Assembly (NCBI RefSeq): GCF_004920405.1
Contig: NZ_RFLV01000002.1
Span: 372,001-436,000, forward strand
DNA from: Pseudomonas leptonychotis
GTDB taxonomy: Bacteria; Pseudomonadota; Gammaproteobacteria; Pseudomonadales; Pseudomonadaceae
Direction of reading: 5' to 3'
DNA: 64,000 nucleotides
The position numbers and the translations under genes are program-made. Within the stretch, counting starts at the first letter, position 1. Each line of letters starts with the position of its first letter. Positions 19,730-29,066 of the stretch are shown here, piece by piece. Under the pieces are notes generated by a model. The model was not told where the DNA came from. It did not search any database and saw nothing but the letters and a program-made list of their open reading frames with translations.

Positions 19730-21397
19730 TTATTCGTGCCAGAGCACCGCTTCGCTACGCTCAGTCCACTCGCCGAATCGATCAGCATAGGTGCCTTCTA
19801 CTACCGCACGCTTGATCTTCAAGGTAGGCGTAAGGAAGCCGTTGTCCACTGCCCAAACCTCTTTCACCAGCACCAAACGCTGCAGGCGCTCGTGCTTGTC
19901 GAGGCTCTGGTTGACCTGTTCAAGCAGATTTTTCAGGCTGTTCTCTAACTCGCCGCGGCTACTGTTGGCGGCTTCGCTACGGCCCACATCAGAAAGCACA
20001 CACAACGCCATGGGCTGGGCCATGCCATCGCCAACCACGCACACCTGTTCGATACGCGAGTGCTCACCCAGGCGATTCTCGATGGGTGCGGGGGCCACGT
20101 ACTTGCCCTTGCTGGTTTTGAAGATCTCTTTGATCCGGCCGGTCAGGCGCAGGTTGCCTTGGGCGTCCTGTTCACCTTTGTCACCGGTACGCAGGAAGCC
20201 ATCGGCGGTGATGGTTTCAGCAGTTTTTTCCGGGTCTTGGTAATAGCCTTGCATGGTCGCACCGCTGCGCACCTGCACCTCGCCATCCTCGGCAATCCGT
20301 ACTTCAACGCCTGGACTGTTCTGACCGATCCAGCCCTGTTGGAATTTGCCAGGCCGGCAAACATGCGAGTAGCCGCAGTTCTCGGTCATGCCATACACCT
20401 CAAGCACATCCAGGCCCAGGCGCTTGTACCAATTAAGCAACGCCTCAGGCACCGGCGCCGCGCCAGACAACGCATAACGCACAGCATCCAGCCCTAACCC
20501 GACCAGCACCTTCTTACCCACAAGACGGCCGATGACCGGCAGTTTGAGCAGAAAGTTGAGCCGCTCAGCAGGCATCTTGCTGTACACGCCCATCTGAAAC
20601 TTAGTCCAGATCCGCGGCACACCGAACAATACGGTCGGGCGCGCACGCTTGAGGTCTTCGAGGAAGGTTTCCAGGCTCTCGGCAAAGAAAATCGTTTGTC
20701 CTGAATAGATTGAAGCCAGTTCGACAAACATGCGCTCAGCCACATGGCACAGCGGCAGGTAAGACAGCACCCGGTCATCCTCGCCCACACCGAATAACTC
20801 AGTGGCGTGGCTGGCGGCGAAACCGAAATTGCTGAAGTGGTGCATCACCCCTTTCGGCGTGCCAGTGGTGCCGGAGGTGTAGATGATGGTGGCCAGCTGA
20901 TCAGCGGCTGGCTTGGGGGTATCTTGAATGGGCGCGCAGGCTTGCAGGTCATCCCAGGTAAAGCTGAAATCGCCCTGGGGGCGCAGCGGCAGGCCGATGG
21001 TCGGCACATCCACCGGCACGCCAGGTGCCATGGCTGGCCAGTCATCCAGCTTGCCAATAAAGGCCAGCGCCGCCTCGGAATGACGCAGCACTTGACCGAC
21101 TGACTCGCCAGTGAGATTGGGGTATAGCGGCACCGACACGTGCCCCGCCATCCAGATTGCAAGGTCACTGACAATCCAATGCGCGCAGTTCTTAGAAATA
21201 ATCGCAATGCGGCTGCCCTGCGGCAGTTCGCGGCTACGCAGCCAGTTAGCCGCGCGGCGTGCCTGCTCGCCGACATCGGCCCAGCTCAGTTCTTGCAGCT
21301 GCCCACCCGGCAACGGCTGCACCATGTAACGTTTATTCGGGTGCCGAGCCTCGCGCTCATAAAACACCTCAAGCGGCAAACGGATTGCATGAGCCAC
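19730..21397 (-). CDS. AMP-binding long-chain acyl-CoA synthetase family protein
   Basis: A 555-residue acyl-adenylate-forming enzyme. The ATP/AMP signature is LATIIYTSGTTGTPKGV near residues 169-185; YGMTENCGY is near 330-338, and the TGDKGE and GRIKE motifs mark the C-terminal hinge and domain. It resembles FadD/Faa-type synthetases that activate fatty acids, written in other Pseudomonas genomes as a long-chain-fatty-acid ligase. A GTG start at 21397 is strongly supported by AAAGGAGG about seven bases upstream, which an upstream ATG at 21439 lacks. Chain length preference is not known. Confidence 0.92.
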   Translation of the reverse strand: MAHAIRLPLEVFYEREARHPNKRYMVQPLPGGQLQELSWADVGEQARRAANWLRSRELPQGSRIAIISKNCAHWIVSDLAIWMAGHVSVPLYPNLTGESVGQVLRHSEAALAFIGKLDDWPAMAPGVPVDVPTIGLPLRPQGDFSFTWDDLQACAPIQDTPKPAADQLATIIYTSGTTGTPKGVMHHFSNFGFAASHATELFGVGEDDRVLSYLPLCHVAERMFVELASIYSGQTIFFAESLETFLEDLKRARPTVLFGVPRIWTKFQMGVYSKMPAERLNFLLKLPVIGRLVGKKVLVGLGLDAVRYALSGAAPVPEALLNWYKRLGLDVLEVYGMTENCGYSHVCRPGKFQQGWIGQNSPGVEVRIAEDGEVQVRSGATMQGYYQDPEKTAETITADGFLRTGDKGEQDAQGNLRLTGRIKEIFKTSKGKYVAPAPIENRLGEHSRIEQVCVVGDGMAQPMALCVLSDVGRSEAANSSRGELENSLKNLLEQVNQSLDKHERLQRLVLVKEVWAVDNGFLTPTLKIKRAVVEGTYADRFGEWTERSEAVLWHE

Positions 21398-21519
21398 AGG
21401 GATTCCTCCTTTGTTGTTTTTGTGGAACCAGCCAACCAAGCAAGCAATTGCTTGGTTGGACTATTCCACGCACAAAGGCGCCCCGCAAGAAGATAAATGT
21501 TTCGGTGTGTAGTGACGAA

Positions 21520-21984
21520 TTAAGAGCCGGTTGGGTGTTTATGCACCGAGAGCCCCATCAATCCCGCGACCAGTTCGTCACCTTCAAGCAGGGCTAGGCT
21601 GGCGGTATTCATCGCTAACGATTGCTGGCGATGGCCGTGTATTAGAAAGCCCGCCAACGCACCCACTAGCGGCTGATGGGTGACCAACAACAGCTCGTCG
21701 TAGGCATAGCCATCCAGTTCCCGCAGCGCTTGACGCAGATCACTTTCAGGCGTCAGCCAGGGCACAGTCTGCCGAATACCACCAAATGCCAGCACCTCGC
21801 AGACCAGATCCGCCGTCTGTTGCGCGCGTACATAAGGGCTGACCAATACCGCACGTAACGGCCGACTCTGCAGCTGTGCTGCCGCCTCGCGCACCTGCAG
21901 CCGGCCATGGGCCGTCAGATTGCGCTCGGCATCACTGCGTGCAGTCGGTTCGGCCTCACCGTGGCGAAGCAGCCAGAGTTTCAA
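21520..21984 (-). CDS. sixA: SixA phosphohistidine phosphatase
   Basis: A 154-residue histidine phosphatase. The catalytic signature LRHGEAEP is at the N-terminus, with a second conserved stretch ERNLTAHGRLQV and the C-terminal LLLVTHQPLVGAL His. SixA removes phosphate from His residues of HPt domains or of the nitrogen phosphotransferase protein. A TTG start at 21984 is preferred because it puts KLWLLRHGEAE at the terminus as in the family, and GAGGG lies just upstream; the longer frame to 22125 overlaps DUF4389. It is downstream of DUF4389 and gpsA on the same strand. Confidence 0.88.
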   Translation of the reverse strand: MKLWLLRHGEAEPTARSDAERNLTAHGRLQVREAAAQLQSRPLRAVLVSPYVRAQQTADLVCEVLAFGGIRQTVPWLTPESDLRQALRELDGYAYDELLLVTHQPLVGALAGFLIHGHRQQSLAMNTASLALLEGDELVAGLMGLSVHKHPTGS

Positions 21985-22009
21985 CGCCCTGCCCTCAAGG
22001 CCGGGCTTT

Positions 22010-22357
22010 TCACAACTTGGGTTCTTCGTCGCGCACCGGATGAGCTGCAGGCGGAATGCTATGCGGCACCTCACCTTGCGGCGCTTGCGGGGTTGGCCAA
22101 TCTGCGAACGGCCAAGGCTTTTCATCGCTATTGAAGGTACCGAAACGGCCGATCTGCGCCAGGTACTGACTCAGGCTGTCACCAAAACTCAGCAGACCCG
22201 CATTCGGCGCGCCGTAGAACAGGCGGTAACCCAGTTGCAGCAACACCACAGCGCCCAGCAGTATTTCCGCCAGCTGCCAGACAATGATAAAGATCACCAT
22301 CCAAAGGATGCGCAGTAGAATCGATTCGCGCTGCAGCCCTTGATTGTCGTCACTCAT
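22010..22357 (-). CDS. DUF4389 membrane protein
   Basis: A 115-residue protein with one long hydrophobic stretch at about residues 14-42 (LWMVIFIIVWQLAEILLGAVVLLQ), then GYRLFYGAPN, and a proline-rich cytoplasmic tail. This matches DUF4389, a small inner-membrane family. The ATG at 22357 is chosen because AAGGAG lies six bases upstream; an ATG directly abutting that site is less likely. It follows gpsA closely and precedes sixA. Function unknown. Confidence 0.85.
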   Translation of the reverse strand: MSDDNQGLQRESILLRILWMVIFIIVWQLAEILLGAVVLLQLGYRLFYGAPNAGLLSFGDSLSQYLAQIGRFGTFNSDEKPWPFADWPTPQAPQGEVPHSIPPAAHPVRDEEPKL

Positions 22358-22389
22358 GCTCATCTCCTTGCAAGGTTTAAAGGTAAGAC

Positions 22390-23412
22390 TCAAAAACCGG
22401 TGGTGGGAATAAAGTCGACGTCGGTCTTGGGCTCTGCATTCATCAGCGCGCCAATTACCTGGTCCAACGTACGCCCCTCAAACACAATGGCATGCAACCC
22501 TGCCACCAATGGCATGTAAACATCCAGCTCCTCGGCCTTGGACTTCAACACCTTGATGGTGTTCACCCCTTCCGCCACTTCCCCCAAACGCTCGACTGCC
22601 TCTTTCAGGCTCAGACCCTCACCGAGGGCAAAGCCGACTTGGTAGTTACGGCTTTTGGCTGAGGAACAGGTGACGATCAGGTCGCCTACGCCGGCCAAAC
22701 CCAGGAAGGTCATAGGGTTTGCCCCCAGCTTGACCGCAAAACGGGTCATTTCCGCCAGGGCGCGGGTGATCAACATACTTTTGGTGTTTTCGCCCATACC
22801 CATGGCGGCTGCCATGCCGGCAATGATCGCGTAAACGTTCTTCAACGCCCCGCCCAACTCGACGCCAAAACGGTCCGCGCTGGCATACACACGAAAGGTG
22901 CGGCCATGCAGTGCAGCCTGTACCTGCTGGCAAAGGTCGTCATCTTCACTGGCGACGACCGACGCGGTCAGCGCATGCTCGGCCACCTCACGCGCCAGAT
23001 TTGGCCCGGAAAGCACGCCGATACGCGCGTCAGGAGCAATATCTTCAAGGATCTGGCTCATTAGCAGAAAGCTCTTCGCCTCAATACCCTTGATGGTGCT
23101 GACCAACAGCTTGCCGCTGAGTAGCCCAGAGACCGGCTGCAATACCTGGCGCAAAGCGCTGGAGGGCAATGCGACAAACACCAAATCACAAGCCTTTAAT
23201 GCCGCGGCCAAGTCAGTTAACGGCTCAACACCTGAGTGAATTTTGATGCCTTTAAGGTAACGCGGGTTTTCACGGTTTTGCCGAATCGCCTCCGCTTGCT
23301 GCGGGTCGCGCATCCAGTGCAGAACGTGTTGGCCGTTCTCGGCCAGCAAATTAGCAATCGCAGTGCCGAAGCTACCGCCGCCGAGGACTGCAATAGGGTG
23401 CTGATCAGTCAT
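22390..23412 (-). CDS. gpsA: NAD(P)-dependent glycerol-3-phosphate dehydrogenase
   Basis: A 340-residue cytoplasmic enzyme that reduces dihydroxyacetone phosphate to sn-glycerol 3-phosphate, the backbone for phospholipid synthesis. Seen: Rossmann fingerprint [13 protein letters not shown] near residues 8-20, the [13 protein letters not shown] motif, the catalytic Lys in [12 protein letters not shown], and the helical C-terminal domain with ITRALAEM. The ATG at 23412 begins [11 protein letters not shown], the normal start. Its place next to fatty-acid genes fits its lipid role. A TATAAT-like box is visible upstream. Confidence 0.97.
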   Translation of the reverse strand: MTDQHPIAVLGGGSFGTAIANLLAENGQHVLHWMRDPQQAEAIRQNRENPRYLKGIKIHSGVEPLTDLAAALKACDLVFVALPSSALRQVLQPVSGLLSGKLLVSTIKGIEAKSFLLMSQILEDIAPDARIGVLSGPNLAREVAEHALTASVVASEDDDLCQQVQAALHGRTFRVYASADRFGVELGGALKNVYAIIAGMAAAMGMGENTKSMLITRALAEMTRFAVKLGANPMTFLGLAGVGDLIVTCSSAKSRNYQVGFALGEGLSLKEAVERLGEVAEGVNTIKVLKSKAEELDVYMPLVAGLHAIVFEGRTLDQVIGALMNAEPKTDVDFIPTTGF

Positions 23413-23454
23413 AACGCATCCGTGGTAAACCATTAAAAGTGGCGAATCGCTCGC

Positions 23455-23460
23455 ATTATA
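23455..23460 (-). promoter_or_regulatory. gpsA: Candidate -10 element for gpsA
   Basis: A perfect TATAAT on the minus strand lies about 43 bases before the gpsA ATG. No convincing -35 hexamer is seen at the expected distance, so this is only a candidate promoter element. Confidence 0.35.
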
Positions 23461-23677
23461 CGGCGACACCGGTATGCAGCCAGCTTTTAGCAGGCTGCCA
23501 AGCACTGGCAAACCCAGGCAGCTCGGTTAACATGCAGCTTTTCAAACGCAAACAAGGTTGTGGCGTGATCGACAGCACCCAAGTCCGCCTTCGTTCTGAA
23601 GGCGCGAAAAGCCGGCCAGAGACTCAGCCCCCCGGTGTCCAGTACCTGAGTACTGTGCGCCGCAACGGAGTAGCCCG

Positions 23678-25600
23678 GTGATCCTGCGCCGTGGCTGGAA
23701 CATCCATACCCGCACGCAACTGATTAGTGTCGGCCCCGCTCTGCTGCTGACCCTGCTGCTCACTGGTTTTTTCACCTTTGCGCGCCTGCAGGACCTGCGC
23801 CAGGAGCTCAATCACTACGGCCAGCTGATTGCCAGCCAGTTAGCCCCTGCCAGCACCTACGGGGTGATTTCTGGCAACCTCGATGTTCTCGACACCTTGC
23901 TGCAAGCCACCCTGAAAACCCCGCATGTACGTTTTCTTGAGGTGCGCGACCATACCGGCAAGATTCTCGTCTACGTTGAGCAAACACCGGGCAGTGGTCA
24001 TGCCAGCAGCCAGGTTGACGTGTTCCAGGCACCGATTCACCTGCAACGTGCGCCGCTAAAAACGCCAGCCAACCAGCCATTAACCGAGGATTATCTAGGC
24101 TATGTCGTGGTGGGCATGTCCAACGATGCGTTCAGCACCCGCCAGCAAGAAATCCTGTTCAAAGCCACCCTACTCGCGCTATTTGCCCTGGCGCTGACTT
24201 TTCTTCTGGCCCGCCGCCTAGCCCGCCACCTGTCGCAACCTCTCAGTGCCATGGGCGAAGCGGTCAGCGCGATTCAGGCCGGGAATTACCAGACCACGCT
24301 GCCTGAAGTCGGCGAAGGTGAATTACAGGCCCTGGCACGGCACATCAACAACCTCGCCCACGGCCTGGCCAGTGCCAGTGAAGAGCAACAACGGGCCATG
24401 ACCCTGCTGATCCAGGCGCGCGAACAGTCTGAGCTGGCCAATCGCGCCAAATCCGACTTTTTGGCGATGATGAGCCACGAGCTGCGCACCCCTATGAATG
24501 GCGTGCTAGGCATGCTGCAGCTGCTCGAAACCACGGAAATGACCCAGGAGCAGGCCGAATACGCGGCACTGGCCACCGAATCCACCGAGCACTTGCTGAA
24601 AGTCATTAACGACATTCTCGACTTCTCGCGCATCGAGCGCGGCGCATTAGAGCTGGAACGCATCCCCTTCTGCCTGCTTGATCTGCTGCAAAGCTCGATT
24701 CAGGTATTCCAGCACAGCGCCCAGCAGCGTGGCCTGCAGCTACAGCTGGAAAGCCAGGGCGGGTTGGAGTTGCTTCAAGTTCAAGGCGACCCGACGCGTA
24801 TCCGGCAAATTCTGGTCAACCTGATTGGCAACGCGTTGAAGTTCACCGAAACCGGCAGCATCCGCGTGCACAGCACCTGGCAAGCGCTGGACAACCAAGT
24901 GCTGTGGTTCAGCTGCGCGGTGCATGACAGCGGCATCGGTATCTCTCCCGAGCGCCTGGAACACATGTTCGATGCCTTTCAACAGGCCGACACTTCTATT
25001 TCAAGACGTTACGGTGGCACCGGGCTCGGTTTGCCAATCGCCCGCACCCTGGCCGAACGTATGGGCGGCACTTTGCGCGCGGTCAGCCAGGAGGGCCAAG
25101 GTTCGGTGTTTACCCTCGAAGTGCCACTGCCGTTCTCACAGCAAGCGGCACCGCTTATCAGCGATACAGTATTGCCCTGCGAACAAGGCAACGGCCAACC
25201 CGTGCTATTAGTCGAGGACAATCCGGTCAACCAAACGGTTATCGAGGCCATGCTGCGCAGCCTGGGTTACCACGTCAGCCTGGTCGGAGATGGCGCACAG
25301 GCCGTGCACCAGGCCAGCCAGCAAGCTTATGCCGCAGTTCTTATGGATTGCCGCCTGCCGATCATGGACGGTTACGAGGCCACTCGGCAGATCCGCCGCC
25401 TGCCCGGTTGCACCGAGTTACCCATCATTGCCCTGACCGCCAATGCCCTGCAGGGAGACCGCGAAGCCTGCCTTGAATGCGGCATGAATGACTACCTGGC
25501 AAAGCCGTTTAAACGCGCAGATTTGCAGCGAATACTGCAACGCTGGCTACCCTCTCGACCTTCGACGGGTAGTCAAGAAGGCTCAACTGCTGCAGGCTAG
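23678..25600 (+). CDS. Hybrid sensor histidine kinase/response regulator (PA1611-like)
   Basis: A 640-residue membrane sensor kinase. Membrane segments lie near residues 15-33 and 160-182 and bracket a periplasmic sensor of about 125 residues resembling the GacS/BarA N-terminal type. Then HAMP, a HisKA domain with phospho-His267 ([12 protein letters not shown]), an ATP-binding domain ([17 protein letters not shown]) and a receiver with phospho-acceptor Asp557 ([12 protein letters not shown]). There is no Hpt domain, so phosphate must go to a separate Hpt protein. In P. aeruginosa the kinase next to fabA, PA1611, is reported to bind RetS and to use HptB; orthology here is inferred from position and layout. 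The GTG start has GGAG seven bases upstream. Confidence 0.92.
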   Translation: MILRRGWNIHTRTQLISVGPALLLTLLLTGFFTFARLQDLRQELNHYGQLIASQLAPASTYGVISGNLDVLDTLLQATLKTPHVRFLEVRDHTGKILVYVEQTPGSGHASSQVDVFQAPIHLQRAPLKTPANQPLTEDYLGYVVVGMSNDAFSTRQQEILFKATLLALFALALTFLLARRLARHLSQPLSAMGEAVSAIQAGNYQTTLPEVGEGELQALARHINNLAHGLASASEEQQRAMTLLIQAREQSELANRAKSDFLAMMSHELRTPMNGVLGMLQLLETTEMTQEQAEYAALATESTEHLLKVINDILDFSRIERGALELERIPFCLLDLLQSSIQVFQHSAQQRGLQLQLESQGGLELLQVQGDPTRIRQILVNLIGNALKFTETGSIRVHSTWQALDNQVLWFSCAVHDSGIGISPERLEHMFDAFQQADTSISRRYGGTGLGLPIARTLAERMGGTLRAVSQEGQGSVFTLEVPLPFSQQAAPLISDTVLPCEQGNGQPVLLVEDNPVNQTVIEAMLRSLGYHVSLVGDGAQAVHQASQQAYAAVLMDCRLPIMDGYEATRQIRRLPGCTELPIIALTANALQGDREACLECGMNDYLAKPFKRADLQRILQRWLPSRPSTGSQEGSTAAG

Positions 25601-25632
25601 AGCCATAGGTCTAGGCCCGGCCAGTAAGAGCG

Positions 25633-25648
25633 GAGTACAACTGTACTC
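25633..25648. promoter_or_regulatory. fabA: Palindromic candidate operator upstream of fabA
   Basis: GAGTACA and TGTACTC form a 7-base inverted repeat with a 2-base centre, about 125 bases before the fabA ATG. Unsaturated fatty acid synthesis genes are controlled by TetR-family repressors (FabR in enterics, DesT in P. aeruginosa) that bind palindromes of this general size. Assignment to a particular regulator is inference. Confidence 0.45.
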
Positions 25649-25774
25649 ACAAGGCTGTGACTTTCACCACAACGCAACAGTCTATGACTAGGCTATTGGC
25701 AGGCGCAGCAGACTGCGCCGCCAGCCAGGACGATTCACCCAGCCTTGCCGCATGGGAAACATTGAGGAGCTCGC

Positions 25775-26290
25775 ATGACCAAACAAAACGCCTTCACCCG
25801 GGAAGAACTGCTCGCTTGCGGTCGCGGCGAACTATTCGGCCCAGGTAATGCGCAACTGCCCGCGCCGAACATGCTGATGATCGATCGCATCACTCACATC
25901 AGTGACACCGGCGGCAAGTACGGCAAGGGCGAAATAGTCGCCGAGCTCGATATCACTCCAGACCTGTGGTTCTTCGCCTGCCATTTTGAAGGCGACCCGG
26001 TGATGCCAGGCTGTCTGGGCCTGGATGCCATGTGGCAGCTGGTAGGCTTCCACCTCGGCTGGCAGGGTAATCCCGGCCGTGGCCGCGCCCTCGGTTCGGG
26101 CGACGTGAAGTTCTTCGGCCAGGTGCTGCCAACCGCCAAGAAAGTCACCTATAACATCCACATCAAACGCACCATTGCCCGCTCTCTGGTTTTGGCTATT
26201 GCCGATGGCACCGTCAGCGTTGATGGCCGCGAAATCTACAGCGCCGAAGGCCTACGGGTCGGCCTGTTCACCTCTACCGACAATTTCTAA
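25775..26290 (+). CDS. fabA: 3-hydroxydecanoyl-ACP dehydratase/isomerase
   Basis: A 171-residue homodimeric hotdog enzyme, exactly the usual length for FabA. It dehydrates 3-hydroxydecanoyl-ACP and isomerises trans-2- to cis-3-decenoyl-ACP, the branch point to unsaturated fatty acids. The active-site residues are at the classical positions, His70 (FACHFEGD) and Asp84 (LGLDAMW). A GAGGAG ribosome site precedes the ATG. fabB starts 12 bases downstream, so the two form the standard fabAB operon. Confidence 0.98.
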   Translation: MTKQNAFTREELLACGRGELFGPGNAQLPAPNMLMIDRITHISDTGGKYGKGEIVAELDITPDLWFFACHFEGDPVMPGCLGLDAMWQLVGFHLGWQGNPGRGRALGSGDVKFFGQVLPTAKKVTYNIHIKRTIARSLVLAIADGTVSVDGREIYSAEGLRVGLFTSTDNF

Positions 26291-26302
26291 GGGACTCATC
26301 GC

Positions 26303-27523
26303 ATGCGTCGCGTCGTGATTACCGGCCTGGGCATCGTTTCCTGCCTGGGCAATGACAAAGAAACCGTCTCTGCCAGCTTGCGCGCCAGCAAAGCGGGCAT
26401 TCGTTTCAATCCAGCCTATGCCGAAAAGGGCCTGCGTAGCCACGTCTCCGGCTCGATTGACCTGAACCTGGAAGAGCTGATTGACCGCAAAGTCTTCCGC
26501 TTTATGGGTGACGCTGCCGCCTACGCCTACCTGTCCATGGAAAAGGCGATTAGCGACTCGGGTCTAAGCCATGAGCAGGTTTCCAACCCGCGTACCGGCC
26601 TGATTGCAGGCTCCGGCGGTGCTTCCACACTTAACCAGATGGAAGCCATCGATACCCTTCGCGAGAAAGGCGTCAAGCGCATTGGCCCGTACCGCGTAAC
26701 TCGCACCATGGGCAGTACTGTGTCGGCCTGCCTGGCCACGCCATTTCAAATCAAAGGCGTGAACTTCTCGATTTCCTCGGCCTGCGCCACCAGCGCGCAT
26801 TGCATCGGCCAGGCGATGGAGCAGATTCAGCTAGGTAAGCAGGACATCGTCTTTGCCGGCGGCGGTGAGGAAGAGCATTGGAGCCAAAGCTGCCTGTTCG
26901 ACGCCATGGGCGCCCTCTCCACCCAGTACAACGACACCCCGGAAAAAGCCTCGCGGGCTTACGACGCCAAGCGTGACGGTTTTGTCATCGCCGGCGGCGG
27001 CGGCATGGTGGTGGTTGAGGAGTTGGAGCACGCCCTGGCGCGCGGCGCGAAGATCTATGCCGAGATCGTTGGCTACGGCGCAACCAGCGACGGTTACGAC
27101 ATGGTCGCACCAAGCGGCGAAGGCGCTGTGCGCTGCATGCAACAGGCACTGTCTACTGTAGACACGCCTATCGATTACCTGAATACCCACGGCACCTCGA
27201 CCCCTGTTGGCGACGTGGCAGAAATTCGTGGCGTACGCGAAGTCTTCGGCACCAAGGCACCCGCCATCAGCTCTACCAAGAGCTTGTCGGGGCATTCCTT
27301 GGGCGCTGCCGGCGTGCAGGAAGCGATTTACTGCTTGCTGATGATGGAAGGCAACTTCATTGCCGGCTCGGCCAACATCGACGAGCTGGATCCGGAAGTG
27401 GCTGATATGCCGATCCAGCGCAGCACGGTTGAAAACGTCAAGCTCGATACCGTGATGAGCAACAGCTTCGGCTTCGGCGGCACCAATGCCACCTTGGTCA
27501 TGAAGCGCTGGGCCGGCAAGTGA
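26303..27523 (+). CDS. fabB: Beta-ketoacyl-ACP synthase I
   Basis: A 406-residue condensing enzyme that elongates the cis-3-decenoyl-ACP made by FabA. The nucleophile is Cys161 in [10 protein letters not shown]; the two catalytic His residues are in [11 protein letters not shown] and SGHSLGAAG, giving the Cys-His-His triad of KAS I/II enzymes. The glycine-rich end [11 protein letters not shown] is intact. It follows fabA by 12 bases and ends at a strong hairpin terminator. The fabA partner identifies it as FabB rather than FabF. Confidence 0.97.
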   Translation: MRRVVITGLGIVSCLGNDKETVSASLRASKAGIRFNPAYAEKGLRSHVSGSIDLNLEELIDRKVFRFMGDAAAYAYLSMEKAISDSGLSHEQVSNPRTGLIAGSGGASTLNQMEAIDTLREKGVKRIGPYRVTRTMGSTVSACLATPFQIKGVNFSISSACATSAHCIGQAMEQIQLGKQDIVFAGGGEEEHWSQSCLFDAMGALSTQYNDTPEKASRAYDAKRDGFVIAGGGGMVVVEELEHALARGAKIYAEIVGYGATSDGYDMVAPSGEGAVRCMQQALSTVDTPIDYLNTHGTSTPVGDVAEIRGVREVFGTKAPAISSTKSLSGHSLGAAGVQEAIYCLLMMEGNFIAGSANIDELDPEVADMPIQRSTVENVKLDTVMSNSFGFGGTNATLVMKRWAGK

Positions 27524-27543
27524 TGTAGTCGCTTCGCAGTAGT

Positions 27544-27571
27544 AAAAAGGGCGCCTTGTGGCGCCCTTTTT
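27544..27571. terminator. Bidirectional terminator between fabB and the DUF1329 gene
   Basis: A perfect 12-base-pair stem (AAAAAGGGCGCC / GGCGCCCTTTTT) with a TTGT loop. The A and T runs on each side make it a terminator on both strands, ending fabAB on plus and the DUF1302-DUF1329 unit on minus. Confidence 0.9.
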
Positions 27572-27646
27572 GGTTTCTACGCTTCAACCACGATGAAAGC
27601 TGAGGCTCTTGAGCTGAATCACCGGCACGCAACCGATCGACTAGCC

Positions 27647-29017
27647 CTAACGCGTAGCTTTACGACGCAAGGCCGCAGGGCTGAAGTTGGACTCATCTGG
27701 CGACGGCTTGCTGAAATCGGCGGTACCCCGCTCTTCATTATCCAGCCACTGCACGCTGTAACGGCGGGCTTGCAGGTCATGGAAGGTATCCAGAGCGGTC
27801 CATACCGTTGGCAGCTCGTAGAAGCTTTTCAGGTAGGCCATCGACACACGCCATAACTCACCACGACCATCGTACTGATCGACCACTGCCGCACCCCAGC
27901 TGTCCTCATCAAGGAACAAGGTGCGCTTGGAATAGATATGCCGTGCACCCGCTTTCAACTTGCCTTCCACCACCCACACACGGTGCAGCTCATAGCGGGT
28001 ATAGGCTGGGTTAATGTGACCGGGTTTGAGCAGCTCCTCGTACTTCACATCCGGGCTGGTGACTGTGTAGTTGTTGTAGGGGATGTAGATTTCCTTCTTG
28101 CCCACTAGCGTCCAGTCGTAACGGTCTGGCGCACCGTTGTACATGTCGGTGTCATCCGCCGTGCGCAGGCCATCCGAAGATTCGATTGGCGTGTCGTAGG
28201 CCAAGGTTGGCGCCCGCCTTACGCGGCGCTGTCCTGGGTTGTAGCCCCAGGCCTGTCGCGGCTCTTTAACCTGGTCAAGCATCTCTTGCACCAGTGCGCC
28301 ATTGCCTGCCAAGCGTGCTGGAGCAGTGGTAAAGGTCATGTAATAGAACAGGGTATTGTTCAACTCGCTGTCATTACTCTTGGGGTTGTAGAAGCGAAAT
28401 AGCGCTTCATCTTCAGAGGTTACAAGCGAGTACTGGCCGTTGCGTTGCACCCCAGCTTCAGCAGAACGACGCACTACATAGGTACCACGGTAACGGGTGA
28501 TGTGGTTCCACACTGCCTCGACGCCGCTCTGCGGAATGGGAAACGGGATGCCGCCATAAGCGTCGGCAAAACCATTGCCGCCATCGAGCAGCTTGGCGCT
28601 GGTGGCATTACTGAAGGTATTGTCATACACCCACTGCGGCGCCGAACCACTGCGATGAGTTGGGTACACCGGAATCTGAAAGCTCTCCGGGTAGAAATTG
28701 AAAAGCGCGATCTGCCCCGGCGTAAGGTTCGCCTTGTATTGTTCAAGGTTGGCCTTGGTAATGGTGAACAGCGGCTGCTCACCACCGAAGGGGTCAACAT
28801 GGTGCTGGCCCGAGCCTTTGTAGCCTGCCGGAGATTGGGTCATGCCGCCCGTCCAGGCCGGTATGGTACCTGCCGCATTGCCGGCCATTTCCGCGCCCAT
28901 GGGCGTCAGGGTGGTTTTTAGAGTGGCGGCTTGCTCGGCCGAAACGCCAGCCAGGCTACCGGTGCTAGCGCTGGCCAGAATTAGGGCAGTGGCCAACAGG
29001 GTGCAGTGCTTCAACAT
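27647..29017 (-). CDS. DUF1329 exported protein
   Basis: A 456-residue protein with a cleavable signal peptide (residues 1-23, LLATALILASASTGSLA) and a DUF1329 body: IPAWTGGMTQSPAGYKGSG near the N-terminus, RRVRRAPTLAYDTP mid-way, and RRYSVQWLDNEE at the end. DUF1329 proteins resemble LolB-like periplasmic lipid carriers and are nearly always encoded beside a DUF1302 protein, as here (49 bases apart). A role in moving hydrophobic compounds across the envelope is inferred from that pairing. The gene is second in the unit. Confidence 0.9.
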   Translation of the reverse strand: MLKHCTLLATALILASASTGSLAGVSAEQAATLKTTLTPMGAEMAGNAAGTIPAWTGGMTQSPAGYKGSGQHHVDPFGGEQPLFTITKANLEQYKANLTPGQIALFNFYPESFQIPVYPTHRSGSAPQWVYDNTFSNATSAKLLDGGNGFADAYGGIPFPIPQSGVEAVWNHITRYRGTYVVRRSAEAGVQRNGQYSLVTSEDEALFRFYNPKSNDSELNNTLFYYMTFTTAPARLAGNGALVQEMLDQVKEPRQAWGYNPGQRRVRRAPTLAYDTPIESSDGLRTADDTDMYNGAPDRYDWTLVGKKEIYIPYNNYTVTSPDVKYEELLKPGHINPAYTRYELHRVWVVEGKLKAGARHIYSKRTLFLDEDSWGAAVVDQYDGRGELWRVSMAYLKSFYELPTVWTALDTFHDLQARRYSVQWLDNEERGTADFSKPSPDESNFSPAALRRKATR

Positions 29018-29066
29018 AAGGTTTCTCCAGAATTCGGGGCAGCCCGCGTGCGCAGGTCGCAGGGCT

